The position numbers were made by a program, and so were the translations under genes. DNA of 64,000 nt from NCBI RefSeq assembly GCF_004102725.1, contig NZ_LHQS01000002.1, positions 124,001-188,000 on the forward strand. Direction: 5' to 3'. Each line of letters starts with the position of its first letter. Position 1 is the first letter of the stretch. A model generated the notes under the pieces. The model was given only the letters and a program-made list of their open reading frames with translations, was not told the origin of the DNA and ran no database searches. Below, piece by piece: positions 1 through 8,284 of the stretch. This DNA comes from Methanoculleus taiwanensis (GTDB taxonomy: Archaea > Halobacteriota > Methanomicrobia > Methanomicrobiales > Methanoculleaceae).

Positions 1-1761
1 GGGTGGCGGCTTCATCTCGCGGGCCTTGGATTTGCCGGGTCTGCCCATTCTTCCGCCGATCCTGGTGCCGGCACGGGATCGAAGCCGAAACCCGGAGAGG
101 TGCATCACGAGCCCGAGCGAATCGTCGGTGGGAGCGTCTGTCCAGGTCTCCCGTTTCCGGAGCTGGAGCGTCAGGCCGAGGCAGGTGAGCAGCACCAGAT
201 ACTCGCCGATGACTATCCGGTCGCCCTCTATGCGGTGAAAGACGAGGAGTTCTTCAAGGATAGCCTTTGCATCCGGGGTATTCGGCAGTTTCAGCGCCCC
301 GTCCTCGATCACCCCGCTTTCGGCAACCCGGTCGGCAAGGGTGGCGATGTTGGCCGGGGTGATATCGTCCCAGAGGTAGGTGTAGTCCGGGTGGAGGTAC
401 GCCCCGTCGAGGGCAAACTCGATCGCCTCCATCTCGTTCTCGGGGTGGCGGACGCCGCCCTCCTGCAGCCACCACTCCTCACAGTAGCAGGGCGGCATCA
501 GCGGGTGATTGTTCTCGAGGAACTCTCCGTAGCTGATGAGGATCTCACCGATGTCGATGATGTCCTCCACCTGTGACGCAAGAGAACGTGCTTTCGCCGC
601 ATCGTCGATCCGCAGAACCTCGCCGCTCTTCAGCCTGACGGTCGGGCCCTGGATGGAGTCTACCGGCACAATCCCGGCGGCTTTTCCCGGCCGTTCGATC
701 TTCATCTGCGTGCCGACGGCAAGGAAATCACCGAGGATATGAAGGGTTGCAGGGTGGAGGCCTGCGGCGGCAAACCCGGTATTCCGCGAACGGCCGAACC
801 GGAGGCGAAACCCGCCCTTCCTCATCGGGTAGGAGAAGACCGGCCGGCCGCCGATGAGGTCGCGGAGGTATTTATCCTTCGGTTTAACGGCAGCGCCTTT
901 GTCGTCGTCGCTGCTGCTCGTTGTCGCCCCGCCGATCAGCTCCTCGAGCCAGTCCCAGCCCTCCATCTTCATCTTCCGGACGTTCTTTAAGACCTTCGGG
1001 GCTTTGAGCGCGAGCCCCTCCGCGACGACGAGCGCCATCCCGCCCCGCACCGTATTCGTCTCCACCCGTTCGAGGTTCCGGTAGCCGCTCACCTCCTGCT
1101 GTTCCGTCGGCTCACCGTCGATGCAGACGGGGCAGTTAGTGATGATCATCCGCAGTTCCTTCTCGCTCGGGAGGTACTGCAGGCTCATGATATTGTTGTA
1201 CTGCCGGATCTCCTCGATGTACCGCTCGACCTCTTCGGGGCGGGGGATATAGCGGTTGATCCCGAGTGCCTGCCGGACGTAGTCCCCGACGAGGACGGAG
1301 AGCGCCTGAGCGGTTCCGCCAGCACTCCGGATGGGTCCCGCATAGTAGATCTTGAGATACTCCGTCCCGTCGTCGTTCTTGCCGAGGGCAACCTTCCCGA
1401 TACCCTCGGTGGGGGCGGCCACGACCCCCTCCGTCAGCAGCGCCATCGATGCCCTGATGGCGTGGTCGAGGATCTCCTCCGTCGTCGTCTCACCGAAGGT
1501 TCGCTTTACAAAATCGTCGCCTATCTTGAGAGCGGCCTCTTCACGCGACATCTGCTGCTCAAGCTCCCGGAGACGTGCAGCGACACCCGTGTAACCGAGA
1601 AGCGCCTCCACGCGATCGGCAAGGTCGCTTGCGATGGGAATTTCGGGCTCCACGGCGGGATCGAGGCCGCGGGAGCGTGCGGCTCGCGCAACCGCCATCG
1701 CGGATTGCAGTCCGGAGTCGAGCCGGTTGAAATACACCCCAAGCGCCGGTGAGAACTCCAT
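1..1761 (-). CDS. polC: DNA polymerase II (family D) large subunit DP2, N-terminal part
   Basis: This is the catalytic subunit of the archaeal replicative polymerase PolD, which works with the small DP1 proofreading subunit. 587 codons from the start are present; full-length DP2 is usually over 1,100 residues, so the catalytic half lies beyond the left edge. The reverse-strand translation begins [11 protein letters not shown] and contains segments typical of DP2: [20 protein letters not shown], a Cys-containing segment [20 protein letters not shown], and [19 protein letters not shown] at the edge. The ATG at 1761 sits about 25 bases below a good BRE/TATA, so the transcript is probably almost leaderless. 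Identity is very secure from these conserved blocks. Confidence 0.95.
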   Translation of the reverse strand, partial: MEFSPALGVYFNRLDSGLQSAMAVARAARSRGLDPAVEPEIPIASDLADRVEALLGYTGVAARLRELEQQMSREEAALKIGDDFVKRTFGETTTEEILDHAIRASMALLTEGVVAAPTEGIGKVALGKNDDGTEYLKIYYAGPIRSAGGTAQALSVLVGDYVRQALGINRYIPRPEEVERYIEEIRQYNNIMSLQYLPSEKELRMIITNCPVCIDGEPTEQQEVSGYRNLERVETNTVRGGMALVVAEGLALKAPKVLKNVRKMKMEGWDWLEELIGGATTSSSDDDKGAAVKPKDKYLRDLIGGRPVFSYPMRKGGFRLRFGRSRNTGFAAAGLHPATLHILGDFLAVGTQMKIERPGKAAGIVPVDSIQGPTVRLKSGEVLRIDDAAKARSLASQVEDIIDIGEILISYGEFLENNHPLMPPCYCEEWWLQEGGVRHPENEMEAIEFALDGAYLHPDYTYLWDDITPANIATLADRVAESGVIEDGALKLPNTPDAKAILEELLVFHRIEGDRIVIGEYLVLLTCLGLTLQLRKRETWTDAPTDDSLGLVMHLSGFRLRSRAGTRIGGRMGRPGKSKAREMKPPP

Positions 1762-1783
1762 ACCATTCTGATGGGCATTCACC

Positions 1784-1798
1784 GATTTATCATTTCGG
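1784..1798 (-). promoter_or_regulatory. BRE/TATA promoter of polC
   Basis: Read on the minus strand the sequence is CCGAAATGATAAATC, an A-rich BRE directly before a TATA box. It lies 23-37 bases upstream of the polC ATG, which places the predicted transcription start at or just before the start codon. Confidence 0.6.
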
Positions 1799-1855
1799 AA
1801 TCTGACTGAGGGAAAGATGAGAGAACTGAAAGCGGAAGTTTGGTCAGGCAGCCCG

Positions 1856-2374
1856 CTACCGCTCTTCTTTCAGTGCATCGGTCAGCGGTTTTGCCCCGGG
1901 CTCCCCCATCTTCCAGAGGATCAGTGCGGCACATGTCTGGATCTTCGGGTCGGGGTGGTTTATCACACCGGTGAGCGGCTTGACCGCCGGTTCGCCGATG
2001 GTGCAGAGCGCCATGGCAATATAGGGCCGGAGTTCCTCCTGTCCGTCCACGAGTTCCCGGATGAGGGGTTCGACCGCCTCATCTTTCATCTCTGCGAGGG
2101 CTGCCATTGCATACCGGCGGAAGTCTTTATTCGTCTCCTCATGCATCGCCCGTATGAGCGGTTCGGCCGCCGGCCGGCCAATCCTGACGAGTGCCCGGGC
2201 GGCATACCACCGGACGTCGTTGTCCCCTTCCTGCATCGCCCGTATGAGCGGCATCGTCGCCGTCTCTCCCATGGAACCGAGTGCATCCGTCGCCGCCCGA
2301 CGGGTCTGCAGATCTCCGGTCTTCAGGGCGCCGATCGCACGCTCCAGTATCTTTTCATCATACATGCCGTTCAC
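1856..2374 (-). CDS. HEAT-repeat protein (PBS-lyase type), soluble
   Basis: This protein of about 170 residues is nearly all HEAT repeats: roughly five units of about 31 residues with the pattern [21 protein letters not shown]. Such repeats form alpha-solenoids for protein binding; no catalytic domain is visible. I chose the GTG at 2374 because GGGAG lies seven bases before it; the ATG at 2365 is the alternative. It starts 17 bases after the stop of the larger HEAT membrane protein and is probably its operon partner, or a duplicated tail of it. The partner molecule is unknown. Confidence 0.8.
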   Translation of the reverse strand: MNGMYDEKILERAIGALKTGDLQTRRAATDALGSMGETATMPLIRAMQEGDNDVRWYAARALVRIGRPAAEPLIRAMHEETNKDFRRYAMAALAEMKDEAVEPLIRELVDGQEELRPYIAMALCTIGEPAVKPLTGVINHPDPKIQTCAALILWKMGEPGAKPLTDALKEER

Positions 2375-2391
2375 GTCCGCACTCCCGGATA

Positions 2392-3660
2392 TTATAGTTT
2401 CTTCATCTGCTTCAGGGCATTCCGTGCCGCCGCCGCAACTTCGGGGCGCTCGTCGTCGAGAGATTCGATGAGAGCGTCCACCCCGGTCGGATCGCCTATC
2501 TCGCCGAGCGATGCGGCAGCACCGGCACGCACCTCCCACCGGCCGTCGCGGAGTGCACGGGTGAGCGGTTCGACGGCCGGCCGGCCGATACCCCCGAACG
2601 CTTCGGCAATGCTCTGACAACTGGTTGGTGTGCAGGCGTTAAATCCCCGTATAAGGTAGGGTATTGCCGGGCTCCCGATCTCGTCGAGCGCACCGATTAC
2701 CCGGTGGCGGACATGCGGGCTCGCATCGTCGAGTGTCCTGATGAGCGCTTCGATGGTGCTCTCTCCCCCGATGCTGCCGAGTGCCAGCGCCGCACCCCAG
2801 CGCACGTTCTCCTTCTCCGACCGGAGGGCGGCGATCAGGGCGTCCCGGGCGGGCTCACCGATCCTTCCAAGTGCCATCGCCGCCCGGCTCCGGACGTAGG
2901 TATCCTCGTCCTCGAGCGCTTTAAGGAGAGGATCGATGGCCCTGGGATCGCCGATATCCCCGAGCGCCACTGCAGCCATCCACCGGACATCAACGTTCGG
3001 ATCGGAGAGGCTTTCCGTGAGCGGCTCTACCGCTGCCCGCCCCATCTGTCCGAGCGCCTCTGCAGCCTTCCACCGCACCCCGCTCTCCTCGTCGGCAAGA
3101 AGGGCGGCGAGCGGCTCCACTGCGCGGGGGTTTTTGAGTGCTCCGAGAGCCTCTGCGGCCTTGTACCTGACGTCGGGGTTTTTGCTCTGCAGGTTGCCGA
3201 TCAGGCGTTGCAGATCGCGGGGATGTACCGCTGCACCGGCTCCCTCTTCACCGGTCTCGAGGTGACGGCCCGAGTCGGCACCCCGGTCGGTATACCCGGT
3301 GAGGTAGGAGTGGTAATCGGCGTACCTCCGCTCCAGGAGTTCGAAGAGGTAGCCGAGGATGTAGGCGACGGCGATGAACATCATGGCACGCACCAGCACC
3401 CCCGGTTCGATCGCCGCGTTCTGGAGGTACTCGACGGTGATATGCGCCCCGGCGAGGAATACGCCGAGGTATACGGCTCTTCGCTGATACCAGAACGCAG
3501 CGAGGATCAGCAGGGGGTAGAAGAAGTGGGTGTAGATGATATCGATCCCGAACCCATAGTGCACCACCAGTTCGAGGGCGATGAAGAGTGCGGTTACTAG
3601 GATAATGACGACGAGTTTCTGCCATGCGGATGACCGCCACCCGAACTCCCCGGTATTCAT
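2392..3660 (-). CDS. Membrane-anchored HEAT-repeat protein
   Basis: The 422 residues split into an N-terminal membrane part (about residues 10-120, three or four hydrophobic segments, e.g. KLVVIILVTALFIALELVVH), a short polar linker, and about nine HEAT/PBS-lyase repeats from residue 150 to the end. The layout suggests a cytoplasmic solenoid tethered to the membrane as a scaffold. It is followed by a second, soluble HEAT protein in the same direction. A TATAAATA box lies 25-34 bases upstream of the ATG, giving a very short leader. No enzymatic motif is seen; its role cannot be named. Confidence 0.85.
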   Translation of the reverse strand: MNTGEFGWRSSAWQKLVVIILVTALFIALELVVHYGFGIDIIYTHFFYPLLILAAFWYQRRAVYLGVFLAGAHITVEYLQNAAIEPGVLVRAMMFIAVAYILGYLFELLERRYADYHSYLTGYTDRGADSGRHLETGEEGAGAAVHPRDLQRLIGNLQSKNPDVRYKAAEALGALKNPRAVEPLAALLADEESGVRWKAAEALGQMGRAAVEPLTESLSDPNVDVRWMAAVALGDIGDPRAIDPLLKALEDEDTYVRSRAAMALGRIGEPARDALIAALRSEKENVRWGAALALGSIGGESTIEALIRTLDDASPHVRHRVIGALDEIGSPAIPYLIRGFNACTPTSCQSIAEAFGGIGRPAVEPLTRALRDGRWEVRAGAAASLGEIGDPTGVDALIESLDDERPEVAAAARNALKQMKKL

Positions 3661-3684
3661 TCCTGATGCAGATCTATGCCGTGG

Positions 3685-3694
3685 TTTATTTATA
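3685..3694 (-). promoter_or_regulatory. TATA box of HEAT membrane gene
   Basis: The minus strand reads TATAAATAAA, 25-34 bases before the ATG at 3660, as expected for an archaeal promoter with a near-leaderless transcript. Confidence 0.5.
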
Positions 3695-3863
3695 GTGTTT
3701 GCGTGCCCGAAGCGGTATCCGGAACGTCGTGGGTGCGGAAGAAGCTCTTTTCCGACAACGCTACCTGTACTCTCTGATACCCCTTCCGGTGGGGGGGTGC
3801 GGTGGCGGGGAGCCCCGGTGAAGAAAAGAGTCTGATACGGATCTCACGGTGCAGTGATGCGCC

Positions 3864-4409
3864 TCACCGTGCCTCTGCCGCTGTCACTCTGCCCCCGGTC
3901 TCCTGCAGTTTCCTGAGTGCGGCGTCGATGAATGCCGGAATGTCGTCAGGGTTCCTGCTGGAGATAAGGTTTCGGTCGACAACGACCTCTTCGTCGACGA
4001 ACTCCGCCCCTGCATTTTTGATATCCTGGACGATCGATCGCCACCCGGTGACGCGGCGCCCTCCGAGCACCTGCGCTGTGATGAAGAGTTGCGGTGCATG
4101 GCAGATCGCAAAGATGGGTTTGCCACTCTCCATGAACCGCTTTGCGAACGTTACCGGCTCAGCGTGAGCGCGGAGCTTATCCGGCGAGTAGCCGCCCGGA
4201 ATGAAGAGAGCATCGAAATCGTCCACCGAGACCTCCGGGACTGCCCGGTCGATCGTCACGGACTCGTTGTTGCGTTTCCCCTGCACCGTCTCTCCGGCTT
4301 TCAGACCGATATGAACAAGATCGTGGCCTGCCTCTCTGAAAGCCCGGGCAGGTTTTGTATACTCGACATCCTCGAACATATCGGTAATAAGAACTGCAAT
4401 CGTGCTCAT
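3864..4409 (-). CDS. DJ-1/PfpI family protein
   Basis: This 181-residue protein spans one PfpI/DJ-1 domain. It begins MSTIAVLITDMFEDVEYTKP and carries the nucleophile elbow AICHAPQL (Cys near residue 102, followed by His) and the IPGGYSPD motif containing the acidic-turn region. Family members are described as intracellular proteases, glyoxalases or deglycases in stress protection; the sequence alone does not separate these. It stands alone, with a 387-base divergent upstream region shared with the permease at 4797. A TATA-like TTTTATA on the minus strand near 4487-4494 could drive it. Confidence 0.88.
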   Translation of the reverse strand: MSTIAVLITDMFEDVEYTKPARAFREAGHDLVHIGLKAGETVQGKRNNESVTIDRAVPEVSVDDFDALFIPGGYSPDKLRAHAEPVTFAKRFMESGKPIFAICHAPQLFITAQVLGGRRVTGWRSIVQDIKNAGAEFVDEEVVVDRNLISSRNPDDIPAFIDAALRKLQETGGRVTAAEAR

Positions 4410-4486
4410 GGTTACACACTCCGTCTCCTCGCAAAGGCTTGATTCGGCCTTTTTGCGGGGTCGCTCTTCCCTCCCCCTGCTGGCGG

Positions 4487-4494
4487 TATAAAAG
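4487..4494. promoter_or_regulatory. TATA element in the divergent 4410-4796 region
   Basis: TATAAAAG is the clearest TATA-like element in the 387-base gap between the PfpI gene and the permease. It can be read toward either gene. The rest of the gap holds the inverted repeat at 4641-4656 and no supported ORF. Confidence 0.35.
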
Positions 4495-4640
4495 TATCGG
4501 GAGACGCCGCAGCCGAAGGGTCACGTTCTCTTCAAGAGCCGACAGGGACCGGATAGCCTGGCCACATTGCCGTCTCACTCCGCGAAAGGTGCATGCAGGG
4601 AAGAAAATCCCCGATCCTGTTGTCTCGTTTGCAACAAAAA

Positions 4641-4656
4641 TCGATATTCTTATCGA
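4641..4656. repeat. Perfect inverted repeat TCGATA-ttct-TATCGA
   Basis: Two 6-base arms flank a 4-base spacer within an AT-rich stretch about 140 bases upstream of the permease gene. It could be an operator overlapping a promoter (AAAATCGATATTC) or a small hairpin. No experimental counterpart is known to me. Confidence 0.4.
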
Positions 4657-4796
4657 GAGGACGTGCAAACACTTCATTCTGACTACACGTATCCGGCGAA
4701 TACCATGATTCTTCCTTCTCACGCAGTGAATACGGCAGCTTGGGCTTTGCTCTTCGGCGACCGGGTTTTACGATCTCAATCCGGCGGGGTTTACGT

Positions 4797-6077
4797 ATGA
4801 ACGGGCCTGAACTGATAGCGATCGCCGTATTCCTCTTCACCTATGCCCTCATCATCGATGAGCGGATTCACCGGGCGGTTGCCGCGATGCTCGGCGCTTC
4901 GATCATCGTCCTTCTCCAGATCGTCCCCTGGGATATGATCCCGGTGTATATCGACCTCGGCACCATCTTCCTCCTGATCGGGATGATGATTATCGTCAAC
5001 ACTGCGAGGAACAGCGGCTTATTCGAGTATATTGCGATCATCACGGCAAAACGAGCCGGGGGAAGCCCGCTTCGTGTCCTTCTCCTCTTCTCGGTCGTGA
5101 CCGCAGTCGTCAGCGCGTTTCTCGATAACGTCACGACCGTGCTCCTCCTCACCCCGATGCTCCTCTACATCGCCGACGCGATGAAGGTCAGTCCAATCCC
5201 GTTTATCATCGCCGAGATCTTCTCCTCGAACATCGGGGGAGCGGCGACGCTCATCGGCGATCCGCCGAATATCATGATCGGTTCCGCCGCGGGTCTCTCC
5301 TTCAACGAGTTCCTGGTACATATGGGGCCGATCATGGTGATCGATCTCTTTGTCGTTCTCGGGGTGCTCATCCTCATCTACGGCAGAACGCTCCGGGTCG
5401 ACCCGGAGCAGCAGCAGGCCATCGCCAGTACGCTCGAATCTCTTGACGAGCGGGCGGCGATACGGGATACCGTGCTCTTCAAAAAGTCCATAGTGACGAT
5501 ACTGCTCGTCGTCGGAATGTTCTTCATCCACGGAGCACTCGGTCTCGAACCGGCGCTTGTCGCGCTTATCGGGGCATCGTTCATTCTCTTCTGGAGCCGT
5601 GAGTCTCCCGAGGCGATCTTCGAGAAGATCGAATGGCCGGCGCTCTTCTTCTTCGGCGGACTCTTCGTCGTCGTCGGAGCGCTGGTCGAGACCGGCATAA
5701 TCGCAGCCCTTGCGAACATGGTGGTGAATACGGTTCATTCCGAAGGCGAGGCCATCCTCATCATCGCCTGGTTTGCAGCCATCGCATCCGCCATCGTCGA
5801 CAACATCCCGCTCACCGCAACCCTGATCCCGCTCATCCAGGATCTCGGCGGCTCGATGGACACGTACCCCCTCTGGTGGGCGCTCTCCCTTGGTGCATGC
5901 CTCGGTGGGAACGGCTCGGCCATCGGGGCGTCGGCAAACGTGGTGGTGCTCGGAATCGCCTCGCGTGAGGGGATCCTCATAACGTTCGTGGAGTTTCTCA
6001 AAATTGGGATGGTAATCCTCGCGATCACGGTAGGAATCGGCACCGGAATCCTCTGGCTCCAGTACGTGGTCTGGTGA
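4797..6077 (+). CDS. ArsB/NhaD-type anion or Na+/H+ permease
   Basis: This polytopic membrane protein of 426 residues belongs to the ion-transporter superfamily containing ArsB, NhaD and SLC13/CitT. About ten to twelve hydrophobic segments are visible. Family-typical blocks are SAFLDNVTTVLLLTPM and IGDPPNIMIGSAAGLSFNEF in the first half and SAIVDNIPLTATLIPLI in the second, i.e. the paired substrate-site repeats. An in-frame ATG exists at 4740, but the ATG at 4797 follows a GGCGGGG ribosome site and begins directly with the first membrane span. Substrate (Na+, arsenite or a dicarboxylate) cannot be decided; there is no ArsA or ArsR beside it. Confidence 0.88.
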   Translation: MNGPELIAIAVFLFTYALIIDERIHRAVAAMLGASIIVLLQIVPWDMIPVYIDLGTIFLLIGMMIIVNTARNSGLFEYIAIITAKRAGGSPLRVLLLFSVVTAVVSAFLDNVTTVLLLTPMLLYIADAMKVSPIPFIIAEIFSSNIGGAATLIGDPPNIMIGSAAGLSFNEFLVHMGPIMVIDLFVVLGVLILIYGRTLRVDPEQQQAIASTLESLDERAAIRDTVLFKKSIVTILLVVGMFFIHGALGLEPALVALIGASFILFWSRESPEAIFEKIEWPALFFFGGLFVVVGALVETGIIAALANMVVNTVHSEGEAILIIAWFAAIASAIVDNIPLTATLIPLIQDLGGSMDTYPLWWALSLGACLGGNGSAIGASANVVVLGIASREGILITFVEFLKIGMVILAITVGIGTGILWLQYVVW

Positions 6078-6084
6078 CCCCCGG

Positions 6085-6366
6085 TTACCGGGGCGGCGGG
6101 CTCTTGAGGGTTCCTTTTGTTGTCTTGACCTCCTCGAGCCTGCCTACCAGCCATTTGTAGGCGGTTTCGGCTGCTTCACGGACGGATGCGCTCGAGTCCT
6201 CCGTCCGGAGCCGGGCGACCGGATCTTTTGCTTTCGGGTCGGCGATCGCCCCGAGCGACAGTACGGCCTGCGTCCTGACAAACTCGTCCTCATCGCCGAG
6301 TGCCTGGATTAGTCCGTCCACGTCCCGGTTGTCACGCATGGTGTCGATATCATCAAGACTCGCCAT
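6085..6366 (-). CDS. Small HEAT-repeat protein
   Basis: The 93-residue product contains two to three HEAT units (e.g. VDGLIQALGDEDEFVRTQAVLSLGAIADPKAK) and a Lys-rich tail ending KSPPPR. It is convergent with the permease, whose stop is seven bases away. It resembles the short HEAT protein at 7936-8196 (both have RDxxGLI..ALDD/GDE near the start and a WLxxRL segment near the end), suggesting a small local paralog family. Function unknown. Confidence 0.72.
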   Translation of the reverse strand: MASLDDIDTMRDNRDVDGLIQALGDEDEFVRTQAVLSLGAIADPKAKDPVARLRTEDSSASVREAAETAYKWLVGRLEEVKTTKGTLKSPPPR

Positions 6367-6481
6367 CGATCATACCCCCTTCATGATATGGCATCTGTCA
6401 CTCAACAACAGTATTTATGTATTCCCGGTCTGCCCTCTACGGCAGTAAGGTATTAGCATTCTCCTTCTCAATGGGTGGCAT

Positions 6482-7201
6482 ATGACTCGGCTGCAGGTGC
6501 TCGGAGTGAGCGGAAGCCCGGTGAAAGACGGCAATACTGACGTCCTCGTGAAGGCAATCCTCGAGACGGCGGGTGTGGAGAGTGAGTTCGTTAAACTCTC
6601 CGATCTCCGGGTGGGACCCTGCAACGCCTGTATGCGGTGCACATTCATGAATCTCTGCGTCGTCGAGGACGATTTCGTGCAGCTTGCCGAGAAGGTAATG
6701 GAGGCCGACGCCCTGGTTCTCGGCTCTCCGGTCTACTACGGCACGGTGAGCGCTTATACGAAGGCGTTCATGGAGCGTCTCTTCTCAAAAAGGCATGTGC
6801 ATCTGAGGCTGAAGGGAAAACTGGCCGCGACGGTCGCGGTCGGTGAGGTGGGTGAAGTTGAGACCGCTGCCTGGATGGCGACAGCACTCGATCGGCAGGG
6901 GTTCGACCTTGTCGGGAGCATCTCCGCAAAGGGGACGCCCTGCTGCTTCGCCTGCGGGGCAGGCGAGACCTGTGCCTACGCGAACTGGAACGCCACCGCG
7001 CCGGAGGTTACCGGAGAGGATTACGGTTATGCCGAGGCTTACCGTGGATACCTTGAGATCCTGCCCGATAACGTGCCGCTGGTGCACGGGTCGGCAAAGA
7101 TCCTCCGGTGCCGGTCGGTGAAGGACGAACCGGCGGTAATTGTGGAGACGGAGAGGATCGGCCGATTGCTGGGTGACCGTCTCGGCGGGGATACCGGATG
7201 A
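6482..7201 (+). CDS. Iron-sulfur flavoprotein (NADPH-dependent FMN reductase family)
   Basis: The N-terminal flavodoxin-like fold shows the FMN phosphate loop VSGSPVKDGNTDVL (residues 9-22). It is followed by a compact cluster motif CNACMRCTFMNLC (residues 43-55), as in Isf proteins of methanogens that carry an Fe4S4 cluster and FMN and transfer electrons in oxygen or peroxide defence. ALVLGSPVYYGTVSAYTK is the second flavin-binding block. 239 residues is somewhat long; a second Cys group CCFACGAGETC (near 158) may bind a further metal. It overlaps the next gene by ATGA, so they are cotranscribed. Electron partner not shown by the sequence. Confidence 0.88.
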   Translation: MTRLQVLGVSGSPVKDGNTDVLVKAILETAGVESEFVKLSDLRVGPCNACMRCTFMNLCVVEDDFVQLAEKVMEADALVLGSPVYYGTVSAYTKAFMERLFSKRHVHLRLKGKLAATVAVGEVGEVETAAWMATALDRQGFDLVGSISAKGTPCCFACGAGETCAYANWNATAPEVTGEDYGYAEAYRGYLEILPDNVPLVHGSAKILRCRSVKDEPAVIVETERIGRLLGDRLGGDTG

Positions 7202-7911
7202 GATCCGTTGCGCTGCTGCTCGTCGTCCTGGCAAGCATCATCGCCGTATCGTCGGGGTTCTGGGCTCAGGAGCCGACAGGTGGTGAGATCCGGGATCAGA
7301 TCCTCCGACACCGGGAGAGCCTCTGCGATTACTCGGCAACCCTGCAGGTGATCAAGTATACAGACGCGTCGTCAGGGAAGATCTTCGTGCAGGTGGAAGA
7401 TCCCTACCGGTATCGGTTCGAGCGTATGGGGGCAGACGGAAAACCGGATCTGCTCGAGATCTTCAACGGTAGCGTGCTCTGGCTCTATCGTCCCGGTACC
7501 GGCGAGACCGAGCTGATTGCTGCAGGAGAAGCGGCATTCGATCGCCTCGTTCGGGAGGATTATCAGCAGGTTATTCCCAGGATTGTGGAGGAGAACGCGA
7601 TCGCCTATCTCGGGGTCGAAGGCGTGAACGGTAGCAGGGCACACGTCATCGAGGCATCGCCGGGCAATCCAATCCGGTATATGGGTATCGGGTTCACCCG
7701 GATGCGGGCGTGGATCGACGCCTCGACCTGGATGGTCGATAAAGCTGCGTTCTATAACGAGGCGGGGAACTCCGTCCTCTCGGTCGAGTACACCAACCTC
7801 GCCGTCAACAGAGGGATTCCGAAGAATACCTTCACTCCGCCGAGGGACGCTGCGTCGGAGTCGCAGGCGCTCATTCCGGTAATCTTCCCGCGGGGAGCGC
7901 CGTCGCCGTGA
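7198..7911 (+). CDS. LolA-like exported protein
   Basis: A hydrophobic N-terminus (residues 1-20, MRSVALLLVVLASIIAVSSG) looks like a signal peptide or anchor. The following about 210 residues match the outer-membrane-lipoprotein-sorting (LolA/LolB-like) beta-half-barrel family of archaea, e.g. YSATLQVIKYTDASSGKIFV, then EIFNGSVLWLYRPGTGE and WIDASTWMVDKAAFYNEAG. Archaea have no outer membrane, so the likely job is binding of a lipid or hydrophobic ligand outside the cell membrane. Start overlaps the flavoprotein stop (ATGA). The link between the two functions is not obvious. Confidence 0.78.
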   Translation: MRSVALLLVVLASIIAVSSGFWAQEPTGGEIRDQILRHRESLCDYSATLQVIKYTDASSGKIFVQVEDPYRYRFERMGADGKPDLLEIFNGSVLWLYRPGTGETELIAAGEAAFDRLVREDYQQVIPRIVEENAIAYLGVEGVNGSRAHVIEASPGNPIRYMGIGFTRMRAWIDASTWMVDKAAFYNEAGNSVLSVEYTNLAVNRGIPKNTFTPPRDAASESQALIPVIFPRGAPSP

Positions 7912-7935
7912 GGTGACCTCATGCCCGGAGGGGTT

Positions 7936-8196
7936 TTACTGCCCGCCTTTCAGTATCCGCTCCGCTCTGAGCCGCTCTGAGAGCCAGACCTGCGCTGCCG
8001 ACGCGGCCCTCCTGACCTCGGGGCGGTCGTCGAAGAACTTCGCCTTCTTCAGCGGTTCGATCGCCCGGGCATCGCCGACCGCCCCGAGCGCCGTCGCAGC
8101 GGCCTCCCGCACGTTCCCGCTCGGATCGTCGAGTGCCCGGATCAGTCCTTCGATATCCCGGTTTCGTTGCATGACGGTGACGTCTGTTCGTGGCAT
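7936..8196 (-). CDS. Small HEAT-repeat protein
   Basis: The 86-residue product has about two HEAT units (GLIRALDDPSGNVREAAATA, then RAIEPLKKAKFFDDRPEVRR) and a C-terminal WLSERLRAERILKGGQ. I start it at the ATG at 8196 (MPRTDVTVMQ), preceded by a purine-rich GGGAGAGAGGAG. A longer open frame upstream runs into the aconitase X gene and has no family resemblance. It lies 88 bases after the aconitase X stop on the same strand, so it may be the last gene of the mevalonate operon. Confidence 0.72.
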   Translation of the reverse strand: MPRTDVTVMQRNRDIEGLIRALDDPSGNVREAAATALGAVGDARAIEPLKKAKFFDDRPEVRRAASAAQVWLSERLRAERILKGGQ

Positions 8197-8284
8197 ACTC
8201 CTCTCTCCCGGTGTCCGGGGTAATGAAGGTTGCCGGATGGAGAACGGCGACCGGCAAAAAAGGTATGGTGGGAGAACGGCCGAT

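Noticed and set aside
100-576. Plus-strand open frames within 1-1760
   Set aside because: They are antisense to polC, whose reverse-strand frame matches DP2 throughout.
2704-3600. 298-codon plus-strand frame
   Set aside because: It is the antisense of the HEAT-repeat gene; its apparent repeats mirror the HEAT units.
5019-5738. 239-codon minus-strand frame rich in Asp, Glu and Arg
   Set aside because: Antisense of the permease gene; composition follows the GC-rich codon pattern and matches no family.
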